A DNA stretch of 64,000 nt from Micromonospora ureilytica (GTDB taxonomy: Bacteria; Actinomycetota; Actinomycetes; Mycobacteriales; Micromonosporaceae), in assembly GCF_015751765.1 (NCBI RefSeq), contig NZ_JADOTX010000001.1, positions 7,006,001 to 7,070,000 of the forward strand, in the 5' to 3' direction. Under the pieces are notes generated by a model. It did not search any database, had not been told where the DNA came from, and saw only the letters and a list, made by a program, of their open reading frames with translations. Positions 9,166-17,857 of this stretch are shown one piece after another (position 1 is the first letter of the stretch; each line of letters begins with the position of its first letter). The position numbers and the translations under genes are program-made.

Positions 9166-9657
9166 TCAGTGCCGGTCGGCGGGGCTGTCCAGGCGTCCTC
9201 CGGTGCCCGCCTGGTTAGACAGCAGCAGCCCGAGCGCGAGCATCCCGAAGCCGAGCGCGAGGTGCAGCCAGTTGTCGTTGTCGTTGACCGGCAGGATGTT
9301 CGCCCCGCCCTCCGGGTTGATCGCCTCGATCGCCAGGCCGTACAGCCAGAGAGCGAGATAGATCGCGCCGCCGGCGGCCAGGAACACGCGGGCGCCGGCG
9401 ACGCTGCGGGCCAGCACCAGGCCGGCCAGCCCGAAGATCAGGTGCACCACGTTGTGCAGGATCGACACCTGGAACAGCCCGAGCAGGTCAGCTTCCGAGT
9501 GGTGCCCGGCGAACCGCAGCTCGCCGTAGTCGGTGGTGATGCCGGGGATGAAGCCGAGAACACCGATCAGCAGGAAGACCCCGGCCACGACCAGCGCGGC
9601 CAGCTGCACCCGGGGTCGGGGGCGGGCCCCTCGGCCGCCCCGTGCGTCTCGTGCCAT
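9166..9657 (-). CDS. DUF4383 membrane protein
   Basis: A 163-residue protein with four predicted membrane helices and the block ILHNVVHLIFGLAGL that marks the DUF4383 family; the function is unknown. ATG 9657 has a GGAGGGGG ribosome binding site; an upstream in-frame start at 9777 has none. It is the first gene of a two-gene leftward unit with the DUF6766-like gene and diverges from the holin/DUF3618 operon. Confidence 0.85.
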   Translation of the reverse strand: MARDARGGRGARPRPRVQLAALVVAGVFLLIGVLGFIPGITTDYGELRFAGHHSEADLLGLFQVSILHNVVHLIFGLAGLVLARSVAGARVFLAAGGAIYLALWLYGLAIEAINPEGGANILPVNDNDNWLHLALGFGMLALGLLLSNQAGTGGRLDSPADRH

Positions 9658-9886
9658 CGCTGCCCCCTCCGTGGATCTGCCGGCCTCGCGAACCTCACTG
9701 TCCGCGGCGGCGACGTGACGCAGCCCGACGATCCTCCATTTTGAAGTCCATCCGGTGGGCCGCGCAGAGAAATGCACGAAGAGGTATGGAAGCGAGAACG
9801 CAGGGTAGGTGAATGGTCAGCGGCGGCGGCAACGCGCCGCATCCCCCCAGCACAACCGCGACGACTTTCTGAGCGGAAGGGAAATC

Positions 9887-10756
9887 ATGACTTACGATCT
9901 TTCACCTACGTCCTCCACGTACGGGCAGCAGTCGACCAACGGCGGTGGCGTCCGGGACCAGGCGCGCCAGGTCGGGTCCGAGGCCGCGCAGGCTGGTGGC
10001 GCGGTCGCCCAGACCGCCAAGGAGCAGGGCACCGAGGTCGGCCGTGAGGCGGCCCGGCAGGCCCGCAACCTGTACGGCGAGGCCCGCAGCCAGCTCGCCA
10101 GCCAGACCGGTGAGCAGCAGCGCCGAGCCGCCGGTGGGCTGCGTTCCTTGGCCGACGAAATGCGCTCGATGGCCGAGCAGGGCGGTCAGGCCGGCCCGGT
10201 GACCGAGCTGGCCCGTCAGGCCGCCGACCGGGTGCACGGCGTCGCCGGTTGGCTCGAGCAGCGCGAGCCCGGCGACATGATCACCGAGGTACGCGACTAC
10301 GCGCGGCGTAACCCGGGCACCTTCCTGGTCGGCGCGGCGGTGCTCGGTGTGCTGGCCGGCCGGCTGACCCGTGGCATCTCGGCCGCCGGCGACGACTCCG
10401 GCAACGGTTCCTCGACCTACCGGGGCGCCGGGGCGTACGACCCGGAGCAGACCGCCGTGATCCCGACGCAGCCGCCGGCGCCCCGTGCGGTGCCGGACGC
10501 CGTCCCGCCGGGCGGCTACCTCGACCCGACCCCCGGTACGCACACCCCGCCGACGTCCGGTGGCTACACCGATCAGACGCCCGGCACCTCCGCCGACCCG
10601 GCCCCCGGTAGCTACGCCGACCCGGCGCCCGGCGGCTACGTGGAGCCCGATCGGGGCGACTACCCGGAGCACTCCGGCACCGGTCAGCCGTTGCCGCCGG
10701 TGACCCAGACCGATCCGCTGCCGGGCGTGCCGTCCAGCGGCAGCCCCCGCCCGTGA
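9887..10756 (+). CDS. Helical envelope protein with Pro/Gly-rich tail
   Basis: A 289-residue product. The first ~130 residues are Ala/Gln-rich and helical (AAQAGGAVAQTAKEQG, EAARQARNLYGEARSQL). One membrane helix follows (about 147-167, GTFLVGAAVLGVLAGRL, after the ARRNPG turn shared with DUF3618-type proteins). The last 110 residues are a low-complexity tail of GGY, TPG and DPAPG repeats. GGAAGGGAA precedes ATG 9887. It is first in a three-gene operon with a holin-like and a DUF3618 protein, an arrangement common in actinobacteria and usually linked to the cell envelope or stress; the exact role is unknown. Confidence 0.8.
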   Translation: MTYDLSPTSSTYGQQSTNGGGVRDQARQVGSEAAQAGGAVAQTAKEQGTEVGREAARQARNLYGEARSQLASQTGEQQRRAAGGLRSLADEMRSMAEQGGQAGPVTELARQAADRVHGVAGWLEQREPGDMITEVRDYARRNPGTFLVGAAVLGVLAGRLTRGISAAGDDSGNGSSTYRGAGAYDPEQTAVIPTQPPAPRAVPDAVPPGGYLDPTPGTHTPPTSGGYTDQTPGTSADPAPGSYADPAPGGYVEPDRGDYPEHSGTGQPLPPVTQTDPLPGVPSSGSPRP

Positions 10757-10787
10757 GCCGCCGAGTCATCCGAAGGGAGACGACGGC

Positions 10788-11255
10788 ATGAGCATGCCGA
10801 CGCAGGGGTCCGGACTGGACTCCGGTTACCACCCCGACGCGGGTGCCCCGCACAGCGCGGCGGAGGTGAAGAGCAGCTCGCTGGGTGACCTGATGCGTCA
10901 GGTCACCACCGACCTGTCGACGCTGATGCGTCAGGAGGTCGAGCTGGCCAAGGCCGAGATCCGCCAGGAGGGCAAGAAGGCCGGCAAGGCCGCGGGCCTC
11001 TTCGGCGGTGCCGGCTTCGGTGGCTACATGGTGGCGCTCTTCGTGTCCATCGCCGTCTGGCAGTTCCTGGACAACGTCATGGACTCCGGCCTGGCCGCGC
11101 TGATCGTGGCCGTGATCTGGGCCGCGGTCGCCGCGGTCCTCTACTCGATGGCCAAGAAGAACGCCCAGCACGTACGCGGGCTCAAGCAGACCAACGACAG
11201 CGTGCAGCGGATCCCCGACGCGCTCAAGCCGCACCCGGAGGGAGTCACCCGATGA
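10788..11255 (+). CDS. Phage-holin-like family protein (DUF1469 type)
   Basis: A 155-residue membrane protein. It has a cytoplasmic helix LGDLMRQVTTDLSTLMRQEV followed by two membrane helices (about 73-95 and 100-120) and a short basic tail, the layout of the actinobacterial holin-3_6 (PF07332) superfamily. Despite the family name it is a chromosomal housekeeping-type gene, and no phage genes are nearby. It overlaps the next gene by 4 nt (ATGA), indicating translational coupling. Confidence 0.85.
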   Translation: MSMPTQGSGLDSGYHPDAGAPHSAAEVKSSSLGDLMRQVTTDLSTLMRQEVELAKAEIRQEGKKAGKAAGLFGGAGFGGYMVALFVSIAVWQFLDNVMDSGLAALIVAVIWAAVAAVLYSMAKKNAQHVRGLKQTNDSVQRIPDALKPHPEGVTR

Positions 11256-11869
11256 GCACCGATCCCGATCAGATCCGCCGGGAGATCGAAGCCACCCGCA
11301 ACAGCCTCAGCTCCGATGTGGATGCGCTGGCGTACAAGGTCAGCCCCAGCCGCATCGTCGACGACCGCAAGCAGCGGGCCCGTTCCGCTCTGCAGAATGT
11401 GAGGGACAAGGTCATGGGAACCGCGTCTGACCTCGGCCACGGCACCGGCCAGGCCGCCCACTCGGTCGGTGACCGCGCCTCGTCGGCGGCCTCCAGCGTC
11501 GGCGACGCCGCGCAGTCGGCGGCGGCCACTGTCAGCGACGCCGCGCACAGCGCGCCGCGGGTGATCCGGCAGAAGTCCCAGGGCAACCCTCTCGCCGCCG
11601 GCTTGATCGCGTTCGGGGTCGGCTGGCTGGCGTCGTCGCTGATCCCGGCCTCCCGCCGCGAGCAGCAGGCCGCCACCCAGGTGAAGGCCAAGGTCAGCGA
11701 GCACAGCGGAGCGGTGAAGGAGAAGCTCGGCGAGGTGGCCAGCGAGCTGCGCGAGCCGGCCCAGCACGCCGCCGAGTCGGTGAGGTCCGCCGCTCAGGAC
11801 GCCGTGCACGTGGTCAAGGACGACACGAAGTCCGCCGCCCACAACGTCAAGGACCACGCCACCCCCTGA
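11252..11869 (+). CDS. DUF3618 family protein
   Basis: A 205-residue protein whose N-terminal block (DQIRREIEATRNSLSSDVDAL) is the DUF3618 signature. A long Ala/Ser/Asp helical segment with apolipoprotein- or LEA-like repeats follows, then a membrane helix (AAGLIAFGVGWLASSLI, about 111-127) and a second helical repeat region. It probably associates with the cytoplasmic face of the membrane. It is last in the 9887-11869 operon and is followed by a long terminator. Confidence 0.88.
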   Translation: MSTDPDQIRREIEATRNSLSSDVDALAYKVSPSRIVDDRKQRARSALQNVRDKVMGTASDLGHGTGQAAHSVGDRASSAASSVGDAAQSAAATVSDAAHSAPRVIRQKSQGNPLAAGLIAFGVGWLASSLIPASRREQQAATQVKAKVSEHSGAVKEKLGEVASELREPAQHAAESVRSAAQDAVHVVKDDTKSAAHNVKDHATP

Positions 11870-11877
11870 CCCCACCA

Positions 11878-11923
11878 CGACAGCTCGCGGTCACCCCCCC
11901 CCGGGGGTGCCCGCGAGCTGTCG
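11878..11923 (+). terminator. Terminator of the DUF3618 operon
   Basis: CGACAGCTCGCGG (11878-11890) pairs with CCGCGAGCTGTCG (11911-11923), and the stem continues inward through C/G runs. It starts 9 nt after the stop codon and also faces the 3' end of the leftward glycosyltransferase gene. Confidence 0.75.
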
Positions 11924-11949
11924 CGCTCCACCCACCCCCGACCTTCCCT

Positions 11950-12023
11950 CGCGATCTTGCACTTACAGTTGGGTTTTTGTCGGCTCTGGGTTGTTTCGCC
12001 CCCGCAGAAAGTGCAAGATCGCG
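11950..12023. repeat. GATCTTG-type inverted repeat, copy 1
   Basis: Perfect 15-bp arms, CGCGATCTTGCACTT (11950-11964) and AAGTGCAAGATCGCG (12009-12023), enclose 44 nt. The left arm covers the stop codon of the leftward glycosyltransferase gene. Related inverted repeats with the same GATCTTG core are at 29060, 34307 and 50847. Confidence 0.8.
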
Positions 12024-13018
12024 CGGGTTTGGGGGGCGGGGGTCGCGGCCCGGCGGATTCGGGTCTCGCCATAACGGACGCCGCCTCGCAGGAAGCGTTG
12101 GGCGACCGCGAGCCAGCTGCAGATGCCACGCTCCAACAGCCAGAGCGGGGCTGCCAGGGCTGTGGTCGGTGGGAAAACACGGCATCCGTTGGCGCGGCGG
12201 CGACCCGTCTCGGCCAGGGCGACGACCCCGGCCACCGCGCCGACCAGCAGCCTGGGCCGGCGCGACGCGACCGCCGCCGTCAGCGCCGGCAGCACCGCGA
12301 GCGCGGTCAGCAGGCGAGCCGGCTGAGCCAGATCGTCGTACGCCTGACGGACCCGTTGACCGCGGAAGTGCGCGGCGTCCGGAGGCAGCCGGCGGACGTA
12401 CAGCCAGGCTGGGGCGGCCTCGGTGCCGCCGTACCCGCGCACCGTGCGGATCAGCTCCAGGTTCTCGAAGAGCACGTCCGGGTCGTACCCGCCCATGGCG
12501 AGGAAGGTGCTGCGCCGCACGGCGAGGGTGCCCGGATAGTCCGCCCCGAGCGCACGGTTGAGCAGCGTGCGGCCGGTGTCCCACCAGGCGTGCCAGGGCA
12601 CCGGGTCGAAGTAGTTCTGCGGTCGTACCAGGTCGGCCCGGCCCAGCAGCCGGTGTACGGCGGCCAGTGCGGTCTCGTCGTACCGGACATCGTCGTCGGC
12701 GATCACCACGTGCTCGTGGCCGGCCGCACGGACGCCCGTGCGTACGCCGAGCACCTTGCCGTTGAGCCCGTGCTCGCTCGGGTCCGGTGGGAGGTGCCGG
12801 ACCAGCCCCCGCCACGCCTCGGCATGCCGCGCGAAGAGGTCCGGAGGCGAGCCGTCGACCACGAGCACCTCGACCCGCTCAGCCAGCGAGCGCAGGTAGT
12901 CGGTCAGCTCGGCCAGGTCGGTGTCGGTGTGCCAGCGCAGCGGCAGCACGTACGTCATCGGTAGGAGGGTCGGTGGGGCGCCGGTCCGCCGTACCGCCTC
13001 GTCACCTCGACCAAGCAC
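11963..13018 (-). CDS. GT2-type glycosyltransferase, membrane-associated
   Basis: A family 2-like glycosyltransferase of 351 residues: the N-terminal strand YVLPLRWHTDTDLAEL, VEVLVVDGS, the metal-binding region VVIADDDVRYDETALA (DDD in the DxD position) and the acceptor-side block RSTFLAMGGYDPDVLFENLELIRTVRGYGG. Two or three hydrophobic segments follow (LLTALAVLPALTAAV, LLVGAVAGVVALAE), so it is probably membrane bound. GTG 13018 has GAGGGG at a good distance and lies 13 nt after the P450 stop; ATG 12958 is closer to the conserved domain but lacks a ribosome site. The sugar and acceptor are unknown. Confidence 0.8.
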   Translation of the reverse strand: MLGRGDEAVRRTGAPPTLLPMTYVLPLRWHTDTDLAELTDYLRSLAERVEVLVVDGSPPDLFARHAEAWRGLVRHLPPDPSEHGLNGKVLGVRTGVRAAGHEHVVIADDDVRYDETALAAVHRLLGRADLVRPQNYFDPVPWHAWWDTGRTLLNRALGADYPGTLAVRRSTFLAMGGYDPDVLFENLELIRTVRGYGGTEAAPAWLYVRRLPPDAAHFRGQRVRQAYDDLAQPARLLTALAVLPALTAAVASRRPRLLVGAVAGVVALAETGRRRANGCRVFPPTTALAAPLWLLERGICSWLAVAQRFLRGGVRYGETRIRRAATPAPQTRAILHFLRGRNNPEPTKTQL

Positions 13019-13031
13019 GATCGTCGCCCCC

Positions 13032-14279
13032 TCAGGCGGCGCGGTGGACGTTGGTGAGGGTCAGCCCGAGGGGCGGCAGCGCGGGCATCCGGTGCAGGTC
13101 CAGGGCCAGGTTCTGGACGGGCACGTCGTAGCGCATTGTGGTGGCCAGGTTGGTGACCGCCCGTTTCATCAGGTCGATGGTGATCCACTCGCCGGCGCAG
13201 CGGTGCCCGGCCCAGTGGTCGCCGCCGCCCTGCGGGATCAGCTCGAACGGGTCCACCCGGCGGCCGGCGAACCGCTCCGGGCGAAACAGCTCCGGTTGCG
13301 GCCAGAGTGTCGGGTGGTGGTTGGTGCCGTAGAGGTCGAGCAGCACCCGCCGGCCCTTCGGAAAGTGGTGGCCCTGCCAGTCGAAGGACCGCCGGACCCG
13401 GGCCGCCGCGATCGGAAAGAACGGGTAGTAGCGGCGTACCTCCTGGACGAAGTGCTCGGCGGCCTCGTCGTCGTCACGGACCCGTTCCCGCCAGGCCGGA
13501 TGGTCGTGCAGGGCGAGCGCGGCGAAGGTCATGTACTGGTCGACGGCGACCACCGGGCGCAGCACGTTGAGCAACTCCACCGCCGCGATCCGCCGGGGGA
13601 GGAGGTTGCCGCGCCCGTCCCGGTGTTCGGCGATCACGGCCAGGGCGCTGCCCGCCGGCGCCGGAGCGAAACCGACCCGGGTCCGTTCGATGAGGTCGGC
13701 GAGCCAGCGTTCGGCGCGGTACCGGGCGAGCCGTCCCCGCCAGTGCCGGGGGCCGATCACCGCCGGGGCCTCGATCATGGCGTGCAGCTCGACGGCGCGG
13801 CGCTCGACCTGCGACGCGGGCAGCGGCACCCCGGCCCAGGCGCAGACCACCCGGGTCAGCATCCGACCCAGCTCGTCGTAGAGCGACACCGGAGCGGCGC
13901 TCTCCCAGGCGGTGATCCGGGTCCGCCACTCGTCGTCGAAGAGCTGGCCGAGCCGCTGGATCGCGGCCGGCGTCATGATCGACATGAACATGGCCTTGCG
14001 GTCGGAGTGCTCCGACCCGTCCAGCCCCTGCACCCCACCCCGACCGGTCAGGGTCCGCTGCACGCGCAGCGGCATCGCTGTGGCGCGTTGGAAGCGGTCA
14101 TTGTCGTAGAACAGCTCCGCCGCCGGCCGACCGCGCAGGCAGATGGTCGGGGCGAGCAGGATCCGGGTCCGGAAGACGTCGCTGCCGTACCGCTCGCAGC
14201 GCTCGCCGATGAACCGGTAACCGGCGCGGAGCAGCGCGAGGGTGCTGTCCGGGCTGCGGTCGGCCGGCATGGTCGCCAT
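13032..14279 (-). CDS. Cytochrome P450 peroxygenase, CYP152-like
   Basis: A 415-residue P450. The heme loop is IPQGGGDHWAGHRCAGE with Cys361 as thiolate ligand, the wording of the CYP152 (fatty-acid peroxygenase) family. In place of the usual acid-alcohol pair of the I helix it has the Arg-Pro motif (LRPVVAVDQYMTF, Arg241-Pro242) that in CYP152 enzymes such as P450-BSbeta binds the fatty-acid carboxylate and allows use of H2O2. The ExxR is EVRR (about 280-283). It most likely hydroxylates or decarboxylates fatty acids with H2O2 and needs no redox partner. It is first in a two-gene leftward unit with the glycosyltransferase. Confidence 0.88.
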   Translation of the reverse strand: MATMPADRSPDSTLALLRAGYRFIGERCERYGSDVFRTRILLAPTICLRGRPAAELFYDNDRFQRATAMPLRVQRTLTGRGGVQGLDGSEHSDRKAMFMSIMTPAAIQRLGQLFDDEWRTRITAWESAAPVSLYDELGRMLTRVVCAWAGVPLPASQVERRAVELHAMIEAPAVIGPRHWRGRLARYRAERWLADLIERTRVGFAPAPAGSALAVIAEHRDGRGNLLPRRIAAVELLNVLRPVVAVDQYMTFAALALHDHPAWRERVRDDDEAAEHFVQEVRRYYPFFPIAAARVRRSFDWQGHHFPKGRRVLLDLYGTNHHPTLWPQPELFRPERFAGRRVDPFELIPQGGGDHWAGHRCAGEWITIDLMKRAVTNLATTMRYDVPVQNLALDLHRMPALPPLGLTLTNVHRAA

Positions 14280-14422
14280 CGGGTCTCCTCACGCGCGGGT
14301 GCGGCTGATCGCCTTACCGCCGCGCTTACCCCCGTCGACGCCGCTGAACCCCGCGCGGCTGGCCCCTCCCGGGGGCGGCGGAACCTGGTTTGCTGCTGGT
14401 GGGACAACCACGGGGAGGGCGG

Positions 14423-14824
14423 ATGCGCGACAACAGATCGCCGCACTGGCGGCAGAGGCGAGCGGCCGGAGCACTGGGCGGAGTCCGCGACGGGCGGTCA
14501 CTCATCGGGCCGCCTCGGCGGCCCACCCGCCCGCACCGGTTCTTCACAGTGCACCTGGGCTTCACCGCGCCCGGCCTGGCCGAGGCGCGCGAGCTGGCCG
14601 TGGCGTACGCCGAGGCCCTGAGCCTGCTCCGCTCGGAGGTGGCACTCGGGGCGGCGGCCCTGTCACCGGCGGACGCCTGGCAGCGGGCCGAGCGGCTGTT
14701 CTGCGGCGCGCTCGGGCCGGACGGGGAGCGCTGCGTCGACGTGGCCGACCATCCGGGCTTCCATCACGCCCCGGGCCCCGGCGGCCTCGGCTGGGGCGAC
14801 GGCGACGGCCCCGGTGATGGTTGA
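14423..14824 (+). CDS. Hypothetical protein
   Basis: A 133-residue protein with a strong ribosome site (GGGGAGGGCGG) directly before ATG 14423. The basic N-terminus (RRPTRPHRFF) is followed by a helical middle (FTAPGLAEARELAVAYAEALSLLRSEV, written here only as landmarks) and a Gly/Asp-rich end. I recognise no family. It diverges from the P450 gene and ends before a bidirectional hairpin. Confidence 0.6.
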   Translation: MRDNRSPHWRQRRAAGALGGVRDGRSLIGPPRRPTRPHRFFTVHLGFTAPGLAEARELAVAYAEALSLLRSEVALGAAALSPADAWQRAERLFCGALGPDGERCVDVADHPGFHHAPGPGGLGWGDGDGPGDG

Positions 14825-14877
14825 CCACCGGTCCCGGGCGGTCGATCCGGGAGTGCGTCGACCAGCCCGCCCGCGTG

Positions 14878-14914
14878 GCCGTGCCGGTGTCCCGACCACG
14901 GGCACCGGCACGGC
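14878..14914. terminator. Bidirectional terminator hairpin
   Basis: Perfect 12-bp arms (GCCGTGCCGGTG at 14878-14889 and its complement at 14903-14914) lie between two convergent genes, the hypothetical protein and the DUF397 gene. Confidence 0.7.
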
Positions 14915-14944
14915 GATCCAACGCCGACGGGTCGGCGGGCACGA

Positions 14945-15163
14945 TCAGTCCAGGTCGAACTCGCCGTCCTGCGCTCCGGCCACGAAGGCGTCCCACTCGG
15001 CCTGGGTGAAGACCAGCACCGGCCCGTTCGGCTCGGCGGAGTTGCGCATCCCGATCAGGTCGTCGACGAAGGCGACCTCAACGGCGCTGTCGGAGGTGTC
15101 CCCCTCGGCCCGCTGCCAGACCGCCCGTGAGAGGTCGAAGTCGCCCTTGGGGTGCTGCGCCAT
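14945..15163 (-). CDS. DUF397 domain protein
   Basis: A 72-residue DUF397 protein: DLSRAVWQRAEGDTSDSAVEVAF, then the family ending GPVLVFTQAEWDAFVAG (residues about 49-65). GGAGG precedes ATG 15163. DUF397 genes usually sit beside an XRE-type regulator (as in the BldB/WhiJ-like pairs of streptomycetes); none is adjacent, so this is a solo copy. It is divergent from the aminopeptidase gene with a 69-bp gap. Confidence 0.88.
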   Translation of the reverse strand: MAQHPKGDFDLSRAVWQRAEGDTSDSAVEVAFVDDLIGMRNSAEPNGPVLVFTQAEWDAFVAGAQDGEFDLD

Positions 15164-15232
15164 TGTTCTTTCCTCCAGTGCCGAGGGTCGTGTGGTGACC
15201 GGGTGCCGATCCCCATCGGGCAGGATAAGCGG

Positions 15233-17749
15233 ATGCCGAGCCTGACCCGTGTAGAGGCGACCGCGCGTGGCGCGGCGATTACTGTCGAGTCCTATCAGGT
15301 GGACCTCGACCTGACCGGTGACGGCGACCTGTTCCGCTCCCGCGTCGAGATCCGGTTCCGGGCCACCGTCGGCGCCGCGACCTTCGCCGAGGTCAAGCCC
15401 GCCAAACTGCTCGGCGTACGCCTCAACGACAGCGACCTCGATCCCGACCTGCTCACCGACAACCGGTTGCCGCTCGACGACCTGGCCGTGGCGAACACGC
15501 TCATCGTCGAGGCCGAGATGGCGTATTCCCGGACGGGGGAGGGGATGCACCGCTTCGTCGACCCGGCCGACGGTGAGACCTACCTCTACGCCGAGTCCTT
15601 CCTCGACAATGCGCCGCGCATCTTCGCCGCCTTCGACCAGCCCGACCTCAAGGCCCCGGTCACGCTCTCGGTCACCGCGCCGCCGCAGTGGATCGTCGCC
15701 GGCAACGCCGAGCTGGCCGCCAACCCGGCCCCCGGGCGCTGGGAGTTCGCCCCGAGCGCGCCCCTGGCCACGTACTTCTTCTCGCTGATCGCCGGGCCGT
15801 ACCACGTCCGGCGGGCCGAGCACGACGGCATACCGCTGGGCATCTACTGCCGCCGGTCGCTCGCCGAGCACCTGGACGCCGACGCCGACGAGATCTTCAC
15901 CATCACCCGGCAGTGCCTGGACCGGTTCCACCAGCTCTTCACCGAACGCTACCCGTTCGGCAAGTACGACCAGGCGTTCGTGCCCGAGTTCAACGGCGGC
16001 GCGATGGAGAACCCGGGCCTGGTCACCTTCCGCGACGACTACGTGTTCCGTTCGGTGGTCACCGACACCCAGCGCGAGCAGCGGGCCGGCACCATCGCCC
16101 ACGAGATGGCCCACATGTGGTTCGGTGACCTGGTCACCATGCGCTGGTGGGACGACCTGTGGTTGAACGAGTCCTTCGCGGAGTACCTCGGCACCCGGGT
16201 CACCGCCGAGGCGACCCGATTCGGTCAGGCCTGGACCACCTTCGCCATGCGCCGCAAAGCCTGGGGGTACGCCGCCGACCAGCGGCCCTCCACCCACCCG
16301 ATCGCCCCGCAGGAGGTTGCCGACGCCGAGGAGGGCCTGCTCAACTTCGACGGCATCTCGTACGCCAAGGGGGCCAGCGTCCTGCGGCAGCTGGTCGCGT
16401 GGCTCGGCGACGAGGCATTCCTCGCCGGCCTGAACGCGCACTTCGCCGCGCACCGCTTCGGCAACGCCACCCTCGCCGACCTGCTGGCCAGCCTCTCCGC
16501 CAGCAGCGGACGGGACCTGTCCGACTGGGCCGAGCTGTGGTTGCGCCGACCGCAGGTCAACACCCTGCGTGCCGAGTTCGCCGTGGACGCCGAGGGCCGC
16601 TACACCGAGGTGGCCGTGGTGCAGACCGCGCCCGAGTCGTACCCGGTGCTGCGCCCACACCGGATCGGCGTGGGCCGCTACTCGACGGACGGCACCGGGC
16701 GGCGCGACGAGGTGGACATCGACCCGAGCGTCGACGGAGGCCGGACCGTGCTCGGCGCGCTGGCCGGCGAGCCGGCGGCCCGGCTGCTGCTGCTCAACGA
16801 CGGCGACCTCACCTTCGCGAAGGTACGCCTCGACCCGGCGTCGGCGGACGCCGTCGCGCAGGTGCTGCCCGGTCTGACCGACCCGCTGGCGAGGGCGCTG
16901 CTCTGGCGCGAGGCACTGGACGCGGCGACCGACGGCGAGCGCCCGGTCACCGGCCTGGTCGACCTGATGGTCGCCGCGCTGCCCGCCGAGACCGAAGTGA
17001 TCATCGCGGAGGACGTGCTGACGCTCAGCCGGTCCCTGGTCGACCGCTACCTGGACCCGCTGACCCGCTCCACGGCCCTGGCCAGGGTGTCGGGGGCGTG
17101 CCAGCGGCTGCTCGACGGCGCGCCGGCCGGGGAGTCGCTGCAGCTCGCCGCCGCGCGGGGTTGGATCGCCGCGACCACCGACGCGGATCTGCTCGTCGGT
17201 TGGCTCGCCGGCCGGGACGTGCCGGCCGGTCTGAAGGTCGACGCGGAGCTGCGCTGGTCGGTGCTGCGCCGACTGGTGGTGCTGGGTGCCGCCGGCGAGG
17301 CGGAGATCGCCATCGAGGCCGCCGCCGACAACAGCTCCACGGGCGCGCAACGGGCCGCCCACTGCCGGGCGGCCCTGCCCGACCCGGCAGCGAAGCAGGC
17401 GACCTGGGAGATCATCCTGCGGGACACCGGGCTGTCCACTCGGCTGCTGGAGGCGATCGCCGAGGGGTTCTGGCAACCCGAACAGGCCGAGCTGACCGCC
17501 GCGTACGTCGATCGGTACTTCGCGGAGATGCCGGCCGCCGCGCACCGGCGTACCCCCTGGACGGCCGACCGGGTGGCGGCCCTGGCGTTTCCCCGCTACG
17601 CCGTGGCGCAGCCCACCCGGGAGGCGGCCGCGGCGCTGCTGGCCCGCGACGACCTGACTCCCGGCCTGCGTCGGGTGGTGACCGACGCCGACGACGACCT
17701 GCGCCGCGCGCTGGTCGCCCGGACGGCGACGGCCGCCGCCTCGGCCTGA
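15233..17749 (+). CDS. pepN: Aminopeptidase N (M1 metallopeptidase)
   Basis: An 838-residue M1 peptidase that removes N-terminal residues from peptides in the cytosol. It has the exopeptidase motif GGAMENPG (about 254-261) and the zinc site HEMAHMWFGDL (His about 290 and 294), with the third ligand in NESFAEYLG 19 residues further on. A catalytic Tyr is likely in the ISYAKGASVL block. The C-terminal ERAP1-like helical domain is complete. ATG 15233 was chosen because the conserved SLTRVEA start of actinobacterial PepN follows it directly. Confidence 0.96.
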   Translation: MPSLTRVEATARGAAITVESYQVDLDLTGDGDLFRSRVEIRFRATVGAATFAEVKPAKLLGVRLNDSDLDPDLLTDNRLPLDDLAVANTLIVEAEMAYSRTGEGMHRFVDPADGETYLYAESFLDNAPRIFAAFDQPDLKAPVTLSVTAPPQWIVAGNAELAANPAPGRWEFAPSAPLATYFFSLIAGPYHVRRAEHDGIPLGIYCRRSLAEHLDADADEIFTITRQCLDRFHQLFTERYPFGKYDQAFVPEFNGGAMENPGLVTFRDDYVFRSVVTDTQREQRAGTIAHEMAHMWFGDLVTMRWWDDLWLNESFAEYLGTRVTAEATRFGQAWTTFAMRRKAWGYAADQRPSTHPIAPQEVADAEEGLLNFDGISYAKGASVLRQLVAWLGDEAFLAGLNAHFAAHRFGNATLADLLASLSASSGRDLSDWAELWLRRPQVNTLRAEFAVDAEGRYTEVAVVQTAPESYPVLRPHRIGVGRYSTDGTGRRDEVDIDPSVDGGRTVLGALAGEPAARLLLLNDGDLTFAKVRLDPASADAVAQVLPGLTDPLARALLWREALDAATDGERPVTGLVDLMVAALPAETEVIIAEDVLTLSRSLVDRYLDPLTRSTALARVSGACQRLLDGAPAGESLQLAAARGWIAATTDADLLVGWLAGRDVPAGLKVDAELRWSVLRRLVVLGAAGEAEIAIEAAADNSSTGAQRAAHCRAALPDPAAKQATWEIILRDTGLSTRLLEAIAEGFWQPEQAELTAAYVDRYFAEMPAAAHRRTPWTADRVAALAFPRYAVAQPTREAAAALLARDDLTPGLRRVVTDADDDLRRALVARTATAAASA

Positions 17750-17857
17750 ACCCCGACGAGCGCGGGCTGATCAGCGCGGGGTGGCCGGCGCGGCGCCCCT
17801 TTCCCTTGATCGCCGGGCCGGGGCGGTCGGCCACGACGCTCGGCCTACGATCACTGG

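Noticed and set aside
13032..14279. P450 as marker of a secondary-metabolite cluster
   Set aside because: No synthase, carrier protein or tailoring genes are around it; CYP152 enzymes act on fatty acids.
14945..17545. An 866-codon minus-strand open frame opposite pepN
   Set aside because: Only its last 72 codons (the DUF397 protein, 14945-15163) are real; the rest is antisense to a complete aminopeptidase N.
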